NCBI RefSeq assembly: GCF_900110835.1
Contig: NZ_FOJG01000001.1
Span: forward strand, 186,001 to 250,000
Length of the DNA stretch: 64,000 bases
Source of the DNA: Chitinophaga arvensicola
GTDB taxonomy: Bacteria; Bacteroidota; Bacteroidia; Chitinophagales; Chitinophagaceae
Reading direction: 5' to 3'
Each line of letters starts with the position of its first letter. Within the stretch, counting starts at the first letter, position 1. The notes beneath the pieces are model-generated. The model was given only the letters and a program-made list of their open reading frames with translations. It was not told where the DNA came from and made no database searches. This document shows, one piece after another, positions 35,370 to 46,528 of this stretch. A program made the translations under genes and the position numbers.

Positions 35370-36920
35370 ATGCGTAGATTAACCTCTTTATCATTGCTCG
35401 TAGGTACCAGCGTAATGCTATCCATGAGTGCCTGTCATAAGGACGGCGGGGGACTTTTCGGTAAGAAGAAGGAATCTTCTTCCGCTACGGGCTGGAACTA
35501 TAACGACCAGAAAATGGGCGGTTTCAGCGTAGCTAAAAACGTGAACCAGCAAACTGGTCCGGGCCTTGTTTTCGTTCAGGGCGGTACATTCGCGATGGGA
35601 GCAACCGAGCAGGATGTAATGGGCGACTGGAATAACATTCCACGCCGTATTACTGTTTCCTCCTTCTACATCGACGAATCTGAAGTAGCCAACGTACATT
35701 ATCGTGAATATCTCTACTGGTTGAACCGTGTGTATGGTGAGTCATTCCCGGATGTATACCGCAACGCAATGCCGGACACCCTGGTATGGCGTAGTGAACT
35801 GGCCTACAATGAACCACTGGTAGAATATTATTTCCGTCACCCGGCCTACAACGACTATCCGGTAGTAGGTGTTACCTGGAAACAGGCAACCGACTATTGT
35901 AAATGGCGCTCCAACCGTGTAAACGAAAAGTTGCTGATGGACAAAGGCCTGCTTTCCAAAGCAGATGTAGGCAACCAGTCTGATGACAATACCTTTGACA
36001 CGAAATCTTACACCGCCGGCCTGTATGAAGGTACGCCAGGTAAAATGTCAAAGTCTGCCAAATCACAATTCAAAAACTCCGACGGTACACCCCGTAACGC
36101 TGCTTTCGAAGATGGTATCATGTTACCCAACTACCGTCTCCCGACAGAAGCTGAATGGGAATATGCTGCACTGGGTTATATAGGTCAGAACCCCGGCCCT
36201 TCCAAAAAAGAAGGCAAACACGGGGAAGAGCTGATCATGAACAAACAGGTGTACTCCTGGGGAACAAATACCAGCGGTTTACGTGACATCCGTCGCGGTA
36301 CCATGCAGGGACAGTTCCTGGCCAACTTCAAACGTGGTTCCGGTGATAACATGGGTGTGGCCGGTGGTTTGAACGACCGTGCTTCCATTCCGGGTCCTAT
36401 CCGCTCCTTCTATCCTAACACGTTCGGCATCTACAACATGTCAGGTAACGTAGCAGAATGGGTACTGGACGTATACAGACCACTGAACCCGATTGATGGG
36501 GAAGACTTCAACTACTTCCGTGGTAACAAATTCCAGACTGTTTATCAGAACGAAAACAAAGAGTTCGAAAAAGATAGTCTCGGTCACCTGAAAATGCGTG
36601 ATGTAACCGATGAAGAAAGTGCTAACCGTCTTAACTACCAGAAAGGAGATGTAATCAACTACCTGGATGGTGACTCCCTCTCACAGGTGGAATATGGTTA
36701 CGGTATCACTACCCTCATCAACGACAAATCACACGTGATCAAAGGTGGTAGCTGGAACGACCGTGCTTACTGGCTTTCACCAGGTACCCGCCGTTACATG
36801 CAGGAAGATATGGCCACAAACACCGTTGGTTTCCGTTGCGCTATGGACCGTGTAGGTAGCCCTGAAGGTAACAAGTTCAAAACAGGTAACCTCTTTAAGA
36901 AACAACGTCAGAAGAGATAA
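35370..36920 (+). CDS. gldJ: Gliding motility lipoprotein GldJ
   Basis: A 516-residue lipoprotein (lipobox MSMSACHK) with a formylglycine-generating-enzyme (FGE-sulfatase) fold: LVFVQGGTFAMGATEQDV, VGVTWKQATDYCKWRSNRVN, LPTEAEWEYAALGYIG, NMSGNVAEWVLDVYRP and HVIKGGSWNDRAYWLSPGTRRYM. GldJ and GldK share this fold. Location next to porU and porV, as in Flavobacterium, favours GldJ, which is needed for gliding and for the stability of GldK and other secretion components. The enzymatic function of the fold is probably lost. Confidence 0.92.
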   Translation: MRRLTSLSLLVGTSVMLSMSACHKDGGGLFGKKKESSSATGWNYNDQKMGGFSVAKNVNQQTGPGLVFVQGGTFAMGATEQDVMGDWNNIPRRITVSSFYIDESEVANVHYREYLYWLNRVYGESFPDVYRNAMPDTLVWRSELAYNEPLVEYYFRHPAYNDYPVVGVTWKQATDYCKWRSNRVNEKLLMDKGLLSKADVGNQSDDNTFDTKSYTAGLYEGTPGKMSKSAKSQFKNSDGTPRNAAFEDGIMLPNYRLPTEAEWEYAALGYIGQNPGPSKKEGKHGEELIMNKQVYSWGTNTSGLRDIRRGTMQGQFLANFKRGSGDNMGVAGGLNDRASIPGPIRSFYPNTFGIYNMSGNVAEWVLDVYRPLNPIDGEDFNYFRGNKFQTVYQNENKEFEKDSLGHLKMRDVTDEESANRLNYQKGDVINYLDGDSLSQVEYGYGITTLINDKSHVIKGGSWNDRAYWLSPGTRRYMQEDMATNTVGFRCAMDRVGSPEGNKFKTGNLFKKQRQKR

Positions 36921-36933
36921 TCTGATATCACAT

Positions 36934-36980
36934 AAAAGAAGAAGGGAGATAGTTTCGCAACTATCTCCCTTCTTCTTTTC
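36934..36980. terminator. Perfect bidirectional terminator between gldJ and bcp
   Basis: A 21-bp perfect stem (36934-36954 with 36959-36979) with a TCGC tetraloop. The arms start with AAAA and end with TTTT, so it works in both directions. Confidence 0.9.
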
Positions 36981-36990
36981 AAGCAGTATA

Positions 36991-37452
36991 CTATTTCCAC
37001 AATTCCAGGATCTCTTCTGTGTGATTTTTAGTATCCGGCTTTTTAATGATATGCGCAATCACACCTTTCTCATCGATAAGGAAAGTAGTGCGATGAATAC
37101 CATCGTAGGTTTTACCCATCATCTGTTTTTCACCATACACGCCGTATTGATTTACGATCGCTTTATCTTCATCTGCCAGTAAAGTAAACGGCAGTTCATA
37201 TTTCTCAATAAATTTCTGGTGACTCTGTTCACTGTCGGTGCTTACGCCTACTACTACATATCCTTTCTTCAGCAGATCGGAGTAGTTGTCGCGCAGGTTG
37301 CAGGCCTGTGCAGTACAGCCCGGGGTATTATCTTTCGGATAAAAATACAGCACCACCCTTTTTCCTTTAAAATCGGTCAGGGATACGGTTTTACCATGCT
37401 GGTCTTTTCCTTTGAAAACAGGGGCTTTATCGCCTTCATTTAAGTTTCCCAT
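36991..37452 (-). CDS. bcp: Thioredoxin-dependent thiol peroxidase (Bcp/PrxQ)
   Basis: A 153-residue peroxiredoxin of the BCP/PrxQ group that reduces hydroperoxides using thioredoxin. The peroxidatic Cys is in FYPKDNTPGCTAQACNLRD, with the resolving Cys five residues later in the same helix, as in E. coli Bcp. C-terminal GIHRTTFLIDEKGVI is typical. Convergent with gldJ; 32 bp downstream of an M23 peptidase gene on the same strand. Confidence 0.94.
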   Translation of the reverse strand: MGNLNEGDKAPVFKGKDQHGKTVSLTDFKGKRVVLYFYPKDNTPGCTAQACNLRDNYSDLLKKGYVVVGVSTDSEQSHQKFIEKYELPFTLLADEDKAIVNQYGVYGEKQMMGKTYDGIHRTTFLIDEKGVIAHIIKKPDTKNHTEEILELWK

Positions 37453-37484
37453 ATTGATAGTTTTAGCTGTTTGAGATGAATGTA

Positions 37485-39173
37485 TTAACGTTTGAAAGAT
37501 AATCTGTAGCTGCCTTCATTGCCTGCCACATCCGTCACTTTTACGACCAGCACGTGATTACCCGGAGCGCAGTGTTCATCAAACGTATAGGTAAGTACGT
37601 TACCTCTCCGGGAGAACAGCAACCATTTGCCATCTAGTTCTGCCCGGTAGCTTTTAATACCACTGGCATCGCTCATGGCGAAAGATATTTTACCGGCCTT
37701 TGACAGCACGGCGCCTGGTTTTACGCCCACCGGTGTTACTTTTGGCGCGACTGTATCCACTTCAAGATGGAAGTTACCAAAGTCTCGGAACGTGCCTTTG
37801 TACCAGCCGTTTTCCAATGTGGTGGCGGATACACTGCTGCCCTGGCCTTCTCTGACCATCACTATTTTTGGCTGCAGGTATTCCGGTACATTCCGGGATG
37901 CGCGGAGGCGAACATCAAAGAAATCGTGTACCGGTATCAGCGCGTTGTGCAGGTGATAAACATTGGAGTAGGCCTTTGTGTTCACCGAAGCTGTTTCCAG
38001 GTAATTAAAACAGATCTTGTCGTACAGTGCCTGTTCATCCAGGTAAAATTCTACCTGGTTATTTTCAAAGATATTGCGGGAGTCGGGATACATGGTATTG
38101 GCACAAGCTTTTTCCTGTACATCCATCTTGGACCGCTGCAATGCCAGTTTCACAGTAGAAGTATTACCATAGGCATCCTTCACCAGCAGCTTCACTTCAT
38201 GTACCAGGTTATCAGACAGGTGAATGGTACCATCTCCTTTAAGGTCATGATAGATATCGAGTTTGTTGCCGGGGAGAGAGAACACCAGCTGATAATAAGG
38301 GCCGCCGCCTTTCTTTGTTTTATAATCAATATGCGCATTCAGGTAACGGGTTTCATCGTAACCGATGTTATCCAGCTGAAAGTCGATATCCGGCTCGTTA
38401 TTCTGCAACAGCGTCACTTCATAGATCCCATAAATATTACCGGTATTCATGCGGTCAATGGCGCTCACGCCAATACCTGCCTGATCTGCATTTACTTTAA
38501 TGACAGGTTGGGTAGTCACGTATTCGTTACCCACTTTCTTTACTGGCAGCATAATGGGTTGCTGTTCGTAGATACTCTTTTCGCGGTCATAGATCGCGAT
38601 GCGGTATACATCCGGGGCATGGGTATCGGCGATGTCAAAACCAAACAGCAGGGGGTTGAGTGGTTTCTCCGTTTGCGTATTCCTGATTTCAAAGTGCAGG
38701 TGCGGACCGGCAGAACCGCCGGTATTACCGCTCCAGGCTACGAAGTCGCCCTTCTTCACCGGGAACAGGCCTGCGGGAATCGACAGGTCACTGGCCCAGC
38801 TTTCAGCCTGGTACTGTTGCTTCTTCACGTATTGTTGCAAAGCAGGGAAAAAAGCGTTCAGATGTGCATATACTGTCGTATAGCCGTTGGGGTGAGTAAT
38901 GTACAATACATTCCCAAAGCCGGTATGCGATACACCAATGCGGCTCACATAACCATCTGCGGCGGCGTGTACCGGCAGGTTTTCCTGTTGCTGGGTTTTA
39001 ATATCCATTCCCGAATGAAAATGGTTAGGGCGCAACTCTCCGAAATTACCGGCCAGTATGATCGGAATATTCAGCGGATTCCTGAAATAGCCTTGCGGAT
39101 AGTCCTTTACCGGAATGGATTGTGCCTGTAACAATTGTGGTAATAAGCAAAGTAAACCGATGACTCTCTTCAT
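37485..39173 (-). CDS. Exported M23-family metallopeptidase
   Basis: A 562-residue protein with signal peptide (ending LLQAQS). The M23 domain (about 25-175) keeps all zinc ligands: HFHSGMDIKT (His, Asp) and HLHFEIR. Unlike the EnvC-like pair it should be active, cutting peptidoglycan cross-links. The remaining 380 residues are beta-rich with Ig-like segments (DRMNTGNIYGIYEVTLL, FAMSDASGIKSYRAELDG, VLVVKVTDVAGNEGSYRL). I chose the ATG at 39173: the reading from 39182 starts inside a -7 element. Confidence 0.88.
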   Translation of the reverse strand: MKRVIGLLCLLPQLLQAQSIPVKDYPQGYFRNPLNIPIILAGNFGELRPNHFHSGMDIKTQQQENLPVHAAADGYVSRIGVSHTGFGNVLYITHPNGYTTVYAHLNAFFPALQQYVKKQQYQAESWASDLSIPAGLFPVKKGDFVAWSGNTGGSAGPHLHFEIRNTQTEKPLNPLLFGFDIADTHAPDVYRIAIYDREKSIYEQQPIMLPVKKVGNEYVTTQPVIKVNADQAGIGVSAIDRMNTGNIYGIYEVTLLQNNEPDIDFQLDNIGYDETRYLNAHIDYKTKKGGGPYYQLVFSLPGNKLDIYHDLKGDGTIHLSDNLVHEVKLLVKDAYGNTSTVKLALQRSKMDVQEKACANTMYPDSRNIFENNQVEFYLDEQALYDKICFNYLETASVNTKAYSNVYHLHNALIPVHDFFDVRLRASRNVPEYLQPKIVMVREGQGSSVSATTLENGWYKGTFRDFGNFHLEVDTVAPKVTPVGVKPGAVLSKAGKISFAMSDASGIKSYRAELDGKWLLFSRRGNVLTYTFDEHCAPGNHVLVVKVTDVAGNEGSYRLSFKR

Positions 39174-39179
39174 AATATG

Positions 39180-39187
39180 CAAATGTA
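39180..39187 (-). promoter_or_regulatory. -7 element of the M23 peptidase gene
   Basis: The minus strand reads TACATTTG followed by C, a full match to TAnnTTTG. It ends six bases before the start codon, so the mRNA would have almost no leader. No -33 TTTG. Confidence 0.5.
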
Positions 39188-39485
39188 GGGAAAAGCAGAT
39201 TTGGTGTTACCCAGATCAGACTGATTATGTGGATTTTACTGATTTTTTAATTTTTGCGGGAAGATGGGAACAAGTTATGTGCCAGTGATTCCACCTCATT
39301 TTTCGTATATACCTGTACGTATTATGTATACATGTTGAAAGGCTTACTAACCGTTGTACACACATCCGGCATCCATCTCCCGGAAAAATAAACAGGATAC
39401 CTGTGGGGCGGATCCCGGGCAAGACAAAATCCGCATAAATCGGCTTTTTTAAGTACATTAGTTCCCGCAAAACGTGCAAGCATAC
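39188..39485. other. Intergenic region between M23 peptidase and gldA
   Basis: About 300 bp without a supported gene. It contains a 10-bp perfect palindrome (39324-39333) within a run of TATAC-rich sequence, and TACATTAG at 39454-39461, a 7-of-8 match to the -7 element that may serve gldA. No tRNA or repeat is seen. Confidence 0.5.
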
Positions 39486-40406
<921 letters not shown>

Positions 40407-40410
40407 CTGA

Positions 40411-40467
40411 CAGCCTTAGCACCCGAGAGTGGTGAGGGACTAACGGCCAAAGCGAACACCAGTCGCT
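40411..40467 (+). other. Possible structured leader upstream of eno
   Basis: Two hairpins in the gldA-eno gap. The first pairs 40413-40419 with 40440-40447 (one bulge) and 40420-40423 (CACC) with 40431-40434 (GGTG). The second pairs 40451-40455 with 40463-40467. Its loop contains another CACC (457-460) that could compete for the same GGTG, an arrangement like a switch. TAACTTTT at 40488-40495 is a weak -7 element, which would start transcription after this structure. Confidence 0.3.
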
Positions 40468-40477
40468 AAATAAATAG

Positions 40478-41791
<1,314 letters not shown>

Positions 41792-41796
41792 ATACC

Positions 41797-41832
41797 TCAG
41801 CTACCCGGTTCCCGTAACCGGGTAGCTGAATT
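41797..41832 (+). terminator. Terminator of eno
   Basis: A perfect 14-bp stem (41797-41810 with 41816-41829) with a 5-base loop, followed by ATTT. Confidence 0.7.
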
Positions 41833-41857
41833 TCAGAAATGATTTGTAAATTGCTGT

Positions 41858-42169
41858 ATGCCCGGATTAAAATCGATAAAAGTGCCGAAGTTCCTGAAGA
41901 ATAAATTCTTCATAGCTTTTGCTGCCTTTATCATCTGGATCGCATTCCTCGACAAAACCAACCTCATGTACCAGTATCAGTTCCAATCGGAAGTGAATAA
42001 GCTGGAAAACCAGAAAGAATTCTTTATCCAGGAAATCAAACAAACCCGCGAAGAACAACAGGAACTCCTGTCCAGCCCGGAAAAACTGGAGAAATTTGCC
42101 CGCGAGAAATACTATATGAAGAAAGATAATGAAGACCTTTTCATTATCACCCCAGCCCCCGCCCAATAA
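41858..42169 (+). CDS. FtsB/DivIC-type septum formation initiator
   Basis: A 103-residue protein: short basic cytosolic tail (PGLKSIKVPKFLKNK), one transmembrane helix (about 18-35), a periplasmic coiled coil (about 38-85: YQFQSEVNKLENQKEFFIQE) and the conserved ending REKYYMKKDNEDLFII. This is the DivIC/FtsB layout. These proteins link FtsL and FtsQ in the divisome. It starts 66 bp after eno, an arrangement shared with many bacteria in which ftsB follows eno. Confidence 0.9.
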   Translation: MPGLKSIKVPKFLKNKFFIAFAAFIIWIAFLDKTNLMYQYQFQSEVNKLENQKEFFIQEIKQTREEQQELLSSPEKLEKFAREKYYMKKDNEDLFIITPAPAQ

Positions 42170-42279
42170 CTCACCCCTTTCTCCTTGCGCATCTTAAAAA
42201 TTTATCTTAAATTAACAATAGATTCCGCGCTAAATCCGTTATAAAACAGAACCTATTTATAGTATTAAAATAATAATGC

Positions 42280-42498
42280 ATGAGTAATTTTACACTTTCT
42301 GTACTTTCAACCCTGTGTCTTGTTACCAAAAGCGATATAAAACATCACCAGGAGGAACTTTCTTTAACCCAGGAAGAGCAAGCCTGTTTTGAAGATACCA
42401 AAGCCGCCCTCAACACCGTGCATTATGCACCAAGAGTGGCCACGCTGCAGCTGATTTTTGACTACGCTGCCAATAAACAAACCGCTGAAGAAAAGTAA
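42280..42498 (+). CDS. Small hypothetical protein
   Basis: A 72-residue soluble protein (SNFTLSVLSTLCLVTKSDIKHHQEEL... ATLQLIFDYAANKQ). I do not recognise the family by name. The ending with a Pro-Arg, hydrophobic pair and Tyr is similar to small Bacteroidota proteins found beside division or repair genes. It sits between the DivIC-like gene and nth, on the same strand, with no obvious promoter of its own. Confidence 0.6.
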   Translation: MSNFTLSVLSTLCLVTKSDIKHHQEELSLTQEEQACFEDTKAALNTVHYAPRVATLQLIFDYAANKQTAEEK

Positions 42499-42525
42499 CA
42501 GCACCCTTACTTTTTTCATTTTTCC

Positions 42526-42533
42526 TATCTTTA
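42526..42533 (+). promoter_or_regulatory. Possible -7 element of nth
   Basis: TATCTTTA is a 7-of-8 match to TAnnTTTG. It ends four bases before the ATG, a spacing like that of ade. Confidence 0.3.
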
Positions 42534-42537
42534 TGGC

Positions 42538-43185
42538 ATGACTCAAAAAGAGCGTTATGCATTTGTTCTCAAGTACTTTGAGGAACATGCTCCCAATGCC
42601 GAAACGGAACTCATCTACGACAATCCATACCAACTGCTGGTAGCTGTTATCCTGTCTGCGCAATGCACCGATAAACGCGTAAACATGACCACGCCTGCGA
42701 TCTTTGCGCAGTACCCGGATGTATATGCACTCAGTAGGGCCACCTTCGATGACCTGTTTCCTCTGATCCGTAGTATCAGCTATCCCAACAATAAAACGAA
42801 ACACCTGATCGGGATGGCACAGATGGTGGTAGAAGACTTCAACGGTGAAATACCCGCCACTGTCCCTGAACTTATCAAACTACCAGGCGTAGGCCGTAAA
42901 ACAGCCAACGTCATCACATCTGTGGTGCATCATCAGCCCAATATGGCGGTAGATACCCACGTATTCAGGGTATCCGCCAGGATAGGACTTACCACCAATG
43001 CCAAAACACCGTTGCAGACAGAACTGCAGCTGCTCAAACATATTCCGAAAGAAAAAGTACACGTTGCCCATCACTGGCTCATCCTGCATGGCCGTTATAT
43101 TTGCGTGGCACGTAGCCCCAAATGCGGCGAATGCGGGCTCAGACCAGCCTGTAAATATTACGCCAAACTGATAAAAGCCAGCTGA
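42538..43185 (+). CDS. nth: Endonuclease III (DNA glycosylase/AP lyase)
   Basis: A 215-residue base-excision repair enzyme that removes oxidised pyrimidines. The helix-hairpin-helix LPGVGRKTANV contains catalytic Lys121, with catalytic Asp139 in AVDTHVFRVSARIG. The C-terminal iron-sulfur cluster ligands Cys189, Cys196, Cys199 and Cys205 have the standard C-x6-C-x2-C-x5-C spacing. Normal length. One base separates its stop from the next gene. Confidence 0.97.
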   Translation: MTQKERYAFVLKYFEEHAPNAETELIYDNPYQLLVAVILSAQCTDKRVNMTTPAIFAQYPDVYALSRATFDDLFPLIRSISYPNNKTKHLIGMAQMVVEDFNGEIPATVPELIKLPGVGRKTANVITSVVHHQPNMAVDTHVFRVSARIGLTTNAKTPLQTELQLLKHIPKEKVHVAHHWLILHGRYICVARSPKCGECGLRPACKYYAKLIKAS

Positions 43186-43186
43186 T

Positions 43187-43915
43187 ATGCGCCCATTCCT
43201 GACTGCCGCCTGGAGAAACCTGCTGATGATCAACTTTGAAGCTGATCCTGCGGTACTAAAAGCATATCTTCCTGCTCACACAGAACTGGATACCTGGAAC
43301 AATATCCACTATGTAAGCCTGGTAGGCTTCCTCTTCCAGGATACCAGGGTAAAGGGATTCCCGTTTCCAGGTCATCGTACTTTCGAAGAAGTAAACCTAC
43401 GCTTTTACGTGCGCTACAAAGAAGATGGCAGCTGGAAACGCGGCGTGGTATTCGTAAAGGAACTGGTGCCCAAAGCACTCATCACCTTCGTAGCCAACAC
43501 TATCTACAAGGAGAAATACGCCACACATACCATGGCGCACAGCTGGGAATACCCGGACAACAACACCCTCAGCGTGAGCTATCGATGGAAAGTGGCCAAC
43601 GACTGGAATCACTTGTCCGCCACCGCCCTGCAAGCCAGACATGCCATTCTGCCCGGCAGCGAAGCGGAATTTATTACAGAACATTACTGGGGCTATACCC
43701 GGCTGGACCATCAAACCACCGGCGAATACCAGGTGACACACCCGCAATGGGAAATTCATCCGGTCACCGGATTTGATTATCATTGCAGTACCCGCGCGCT
43801 GTACGGCGCCGCGTTTGAAAACATCTTACAACAAGCGCCCAAAAGCACCCTGCTGGCAGCCGGCTCAGATATCGCCGTAATGCCGGGTAAAAAGATCAGG
43901 CACAATACTTTGTGA
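43187..43915 (+). CDS. DUF2071/YqjF-family protein
   Basis: A 242-residue cytosolic protein of the YqjF (DUF2071) family: FLTAAWRNLLMINFEADPAVL at the start, VSLVGFLFQDTRVKGFPFPGH, FEEVNLRFYVRY, and a second beta half ending HCSTRALYGAAFENIL. The fold resembles acetoacetate decarboxylase; no biochemical role is established. It starts one base after nth stops, so translation is probably coupled. Confidence 0.85.
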   Translation: MRPFLTAAWRNLLMINFEADPAVLKAYLPAHTELDTWNNIHYVSLVGFLFQDTRVKGFPFPGHRTFEEVNLRFYVRYKEDGSWKRGVVFVKELVPKALITFVANTIYKEKYATHTMAHSWEYPDNNTLSVSYRWKVANDWNHLSATALQARHAILPGSEAEFITEHYWGYTRLDHQTTGEYQVTHPQWEIHPVTGFDYHCSTRALYGAAFENILQQAPKSTLLAAGSDIAVMPGKKIRHNTL

Positions 43916-44019
43916 ACCGTTGTAGTTTCTGCTATCCATCAATAATTTCATTTGACACTAATGAAATTTTATTAACTTAAGCGGTTCATCAAGATTCAAT
44001 CAATAAAGCTTTAGTTGTT

Positions 44020-45234
44020 ATGAGATCAGCTGTTAGGGTTCAATTATCGTTTATGATGTTCCTGGAGTTTTTTATCTGGGGAGCATGGTTTGTGACGTTA
44101 GGCACCTTCGTATTAAAAAATCTGCAGAACACCACCGATAGCCAGGTGGGCGTCGCTTTCCTTACACAGTCTATCGGTGCAGTCATTGCACCTTTCATCG
44201 TGGGCATCATTGCAGACCGCTTCGTTTCTGCACAGATCATCCTCGGCATTATTCACCTGATAGGCGCTGCACTGCTGTGGACCTGCTCCGGCATGACCAG
44301 CTTCGACAGCTTCTACCCGGTATTACTGGTGTACATGATCCTCTATATGCCTACACTGGCGTTGGTTAACTCTATCTCTTTCCGTCAGATGACTGATCCG
44401 AGCAAAGAGTTTTCCTTTATCCGCGTATTTGGTACCGTGGGCTGGATCCTGGCCGGTTTACTGATCGGATGGTTACAATGGGAGAAAACCAATTCACTGG
44501 ACCTGACCTTTAAAATGGCAGCCGGTGCATCGCTCCTGCTGGGCCTCTTCAGCTTCACCCTTCCTAAAACACCACCTGCCAAAAAGGGCACCGAGATTTC
44601 TGTGAAAGAAATCCTTGGTCTCGACGCCATCCGTATGCTGAAAAACCGCTCTTACCTGCTGTTTTTCCTGGCCTCTATCGCTATCTGTATTCCACTCGCA
44701 TTCTACTATAATTTCACCAATCCATTCCTGAATGAAATTGGTATGAACGCCGCTGCCGGCAAGCAATCTATGGGACAAATGTCTGAGTTCCTGTTTATGC
44801 TGGTAATGCCGCTGTTCTTTGCGCGTTTGGGTGTCAAGAAGATGTTGGCGCTCGGTATGCTCGCATGGGTAGTACGTTATACCCTCTTCTCTTTTGGCGA
44901 CATCGATGCCAACTACTGGATGCTGATTGTAGGAATCATTTTGCACGGTATCTGCTACGACTTCTTCTTTGTTACCGGTCAGATTTACACCGATAAAATT
45001 GCCGGGGAGGAATTCAAAAGTTCTGCCCAAGGCTTTGTAACACTGGCTACCTATGGCGTGGGTATGTTAATCGGGTTTGTGATTTCCGGTCCTATTGTGG
45101 AGGCCTACAAAACCGGCGCAGGGCACGACTGGCACACTATCTGGCTCATTCCTGCCGGCATTGCAGCAGTAGTACTGGTGCTCTTTATGTTGTTTTTCAG
45201 AGATACGAATAAGGATACGGTTGTTAAACATTAA
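44020..45234 (+). CDS. Nucleoside:H+ symporter (NupG/XapB family MFS)
   Basis: A 404-residue membrane protein with 12 predicted transmembrane segments. The first segments read LSFMMFLEFFIWGAWFVTLGTF and GVAFLTQSIGAVIAPFIVGIIADRF, and VNSISFRQMTDPSKEFSFIRVFGTVGWILAGL follows, all typical of the NHS family that imports nucleosides with protons. The exact substrate is unknown. A Gfo/Idh oxidoreductase begins 21 bp downstream, so the two may form an operon for a sugar or nucleoside compound; in this phylum such permeases often neighbour Gfo/Idh genes. Confidence 0.9.
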   Translation: MRSAVRVQLSFMMFLEFFIWGAWFVTLGTFVLKNLQNTTDSQVGVAFLTQSIGAVIAPFIVGIIADRFVSAQIILGIIHLIGAALLWTCSGMTSFDSFYPVLLVYMILYMPTLALVNSISFRQMTDPSKEFSFIRVFGTVGWILAGLLIGWLQWEKTNSLDLTFKMAAGASLLLGLFSFTLPKTPPAKKGTEISVKEILGLDAIRMLKNRSYLLFFLASIAICIPLAFYYNFTNPFLNEIGMNAAAGKQSMGQMSEFLFMLVMPLFFARLGVKKMLALGMLAWVVRYTLFSFGDIDANYWMLIVGIILHGICYDFFFVTGQIYTDKIAGEEFKSSAQGFVTLATYGVGMLIGFVISGPIVEAYKTGAGHDWHTIWLIPAGIAAVVLVLFMLFFRDTNKDTVVKH

Positions 45235-45255
45235 TCATCGGCAAAAACGATTATT

Positions 45256-46446
45256 ATGGCAAATATAGCAATGCTTGGCTCAGGCTTTATTGCACGGTTT
45301 TATGCAGACTCCCTGCTGGGACAGCGTAGCCGCGATAAAATTGTAAGCGTATATTCCCGCCGCGAAGAAAGCGCGCAGAAATTCGCTACAGACTACAACG
45401 TCGCCTTTCAGACTACGGAAATGGAAGCTGCCATTGCCCGTCCGGAAGTAGAAGTGGTATGCGTATCGCTTCCCAACAATCTGCATGAAGCAGCCGTGAA
45501 CCTCTGTTGCAAACACAAGAAAGCGGTGATCTGTACAAAGCCACTGGGCCGCAATGCACAGGAGGCAAAGCGGATGCTGGAAGCAGTAGAAAAAGCCGGC
45601 ATCTTCCATGGCTACCTGGAAGACCTGGTATACACGCCCAAATTCCTGAAGGCGCTGAAAAGCGTGAAAGATGGCGCACTGGGGAGAATTCTCTGGGCAA
45701 AATCCAGGGAAACACACCCTGGCCCACACAGCGAATGGTTCTGGGATAAAGAACAGGCCGGGGGCGGTTGTATCCTTGACCTGGGCTGCCATTGCGTGGA
45801 AATTGGCCGCAACTTCATCGGGAAAGATATTAAACCCGTAGAAGTAATGTGCTGGGCAGATACACAGGTAAAACCTATTGATGCAGAAGATCATGCTATT
45901 GGCCTGGTAAAATATGAAAACGGCGCTATCGGGCAGTTTGAAGTAAGCTGGACTTTTCGCGGTGGCCTCGATCTGCGCGATGAAGTAATGGGTACAGAAG
46001 GTACCATCTGGCTCAATAGCTTTTTACGCACCGGCTTTGACATGTTCACCACCGGTAAAGGTGCCGACTACGTAGCAGAGAAAGCCGAAAGCAACTCCGG
46101 CTGGCTGTTTCCCGTGGGCGATGAACTGAATGAACTGGGTTACAATCACATGTTCACCAATATGTTCGACGCCATGGAAGCTGGTAAGGAAGCCAATGAA
46201 ACCTTCTATGATGGCTATGTGGTAAATGCGATCCTGGATGCCGCCTATAAAAGTGCGGCCACCAAACAGTGGGAACCGGTACAACTGGAAATATGGCGCG
46301 GACAGGAAGGCCTCACCAAGGCAAAAACACTGACAGAGTATAACGAACAATACTACCTGGTAAAAGAAGAAATGACGCATTTCGGGGCCAAAAAACTGAT
46401 CCTGAAAGACAAAGTAAGCGGACAGATTATTGAACAGGTATTATAA
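45256..46446 (+). CDS. Gfo/Idh/MocA-family oxidoreductase
   Basis: A 396-residue NAD(P)-dependent dehydrogenase. The N-terminal Rossmann start [17 protein letters not shown] and the [35 protein letters not shown] motif (with the Lys-Pro of the family) are clear, followed by the C-terminal alpha/beta domain with [21 protein letters not shown]. Substrate is likely a sugar, inositol or related polyol; sequence alone does not say. Probably cotranscribed with the upstream permease and closed by a strong terminator. Confidence 0.92.
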   Translation: MANIAMLGSGFIARFYADSLLGQRSRDKIVSVYSRREESAQKFATDYNVAFQTTEMEAAIARPEVEVVCVSLPNNLHEAAVNLCCKHKKAVICTKPLGRNAQEAKRMLEAVEKAGIFHGYLEDLVYTPKFLKALKSVKDGALGRILWAKSRETHPGPHSEWFWDKEQAGGGCILDLGCHCVEIGRNFIGKDIKPVEVMCWADTQVKPIDAEDHAIGLVKYENGAIGQFEVSWTFRGGLDLRDEVMGTEGTIWLNSFLRTGFDMFTTGKGADYVAEKAESNSGWLFPVGDELNELGYNHMFTNMFDAMEAGKEANETFYDGYVVNAILDAAYKSAATKQWEPVQLEIWRGQEGLTKAKTLTEYNEQYYLVKEEMTHFGAKKLILKDKVSGQIIEQVL

Positions 46447-46461
46447 GGGGTTGTAAATATA

Positions 46462-46509
46462 TTGGGGAGATGAAAGCAATGTATCGCTTCCATCTCCCCA
46501 AATTTTTTT
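46462..46509 (+). terminator. Terminator of the permease-oxidoreductase operon
   Basis: An 11-bp perfect stem (46462-46472 with 46491-46501) followed by seven T residues. Confidence 0.85.
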
Positions 46510-46528
46510 AAGACTACCTTCTTATTGG

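Noticed and set aside
37767..39131. 454-codon plus-strand frame opposite the M23 peptidase gene
   Set aside because: Composition is unlike a protein (His/Gln/Cys rich, no domain), while the minus strand encodes a complete M23 domain.
40411..40467. SAM-I riboswitch (GAGGGACT core) before eno
   Set aside because: The order of helices and the conserved GCAACC segment do not fit the S-box, and enolase is not a methionine-pathway gene.
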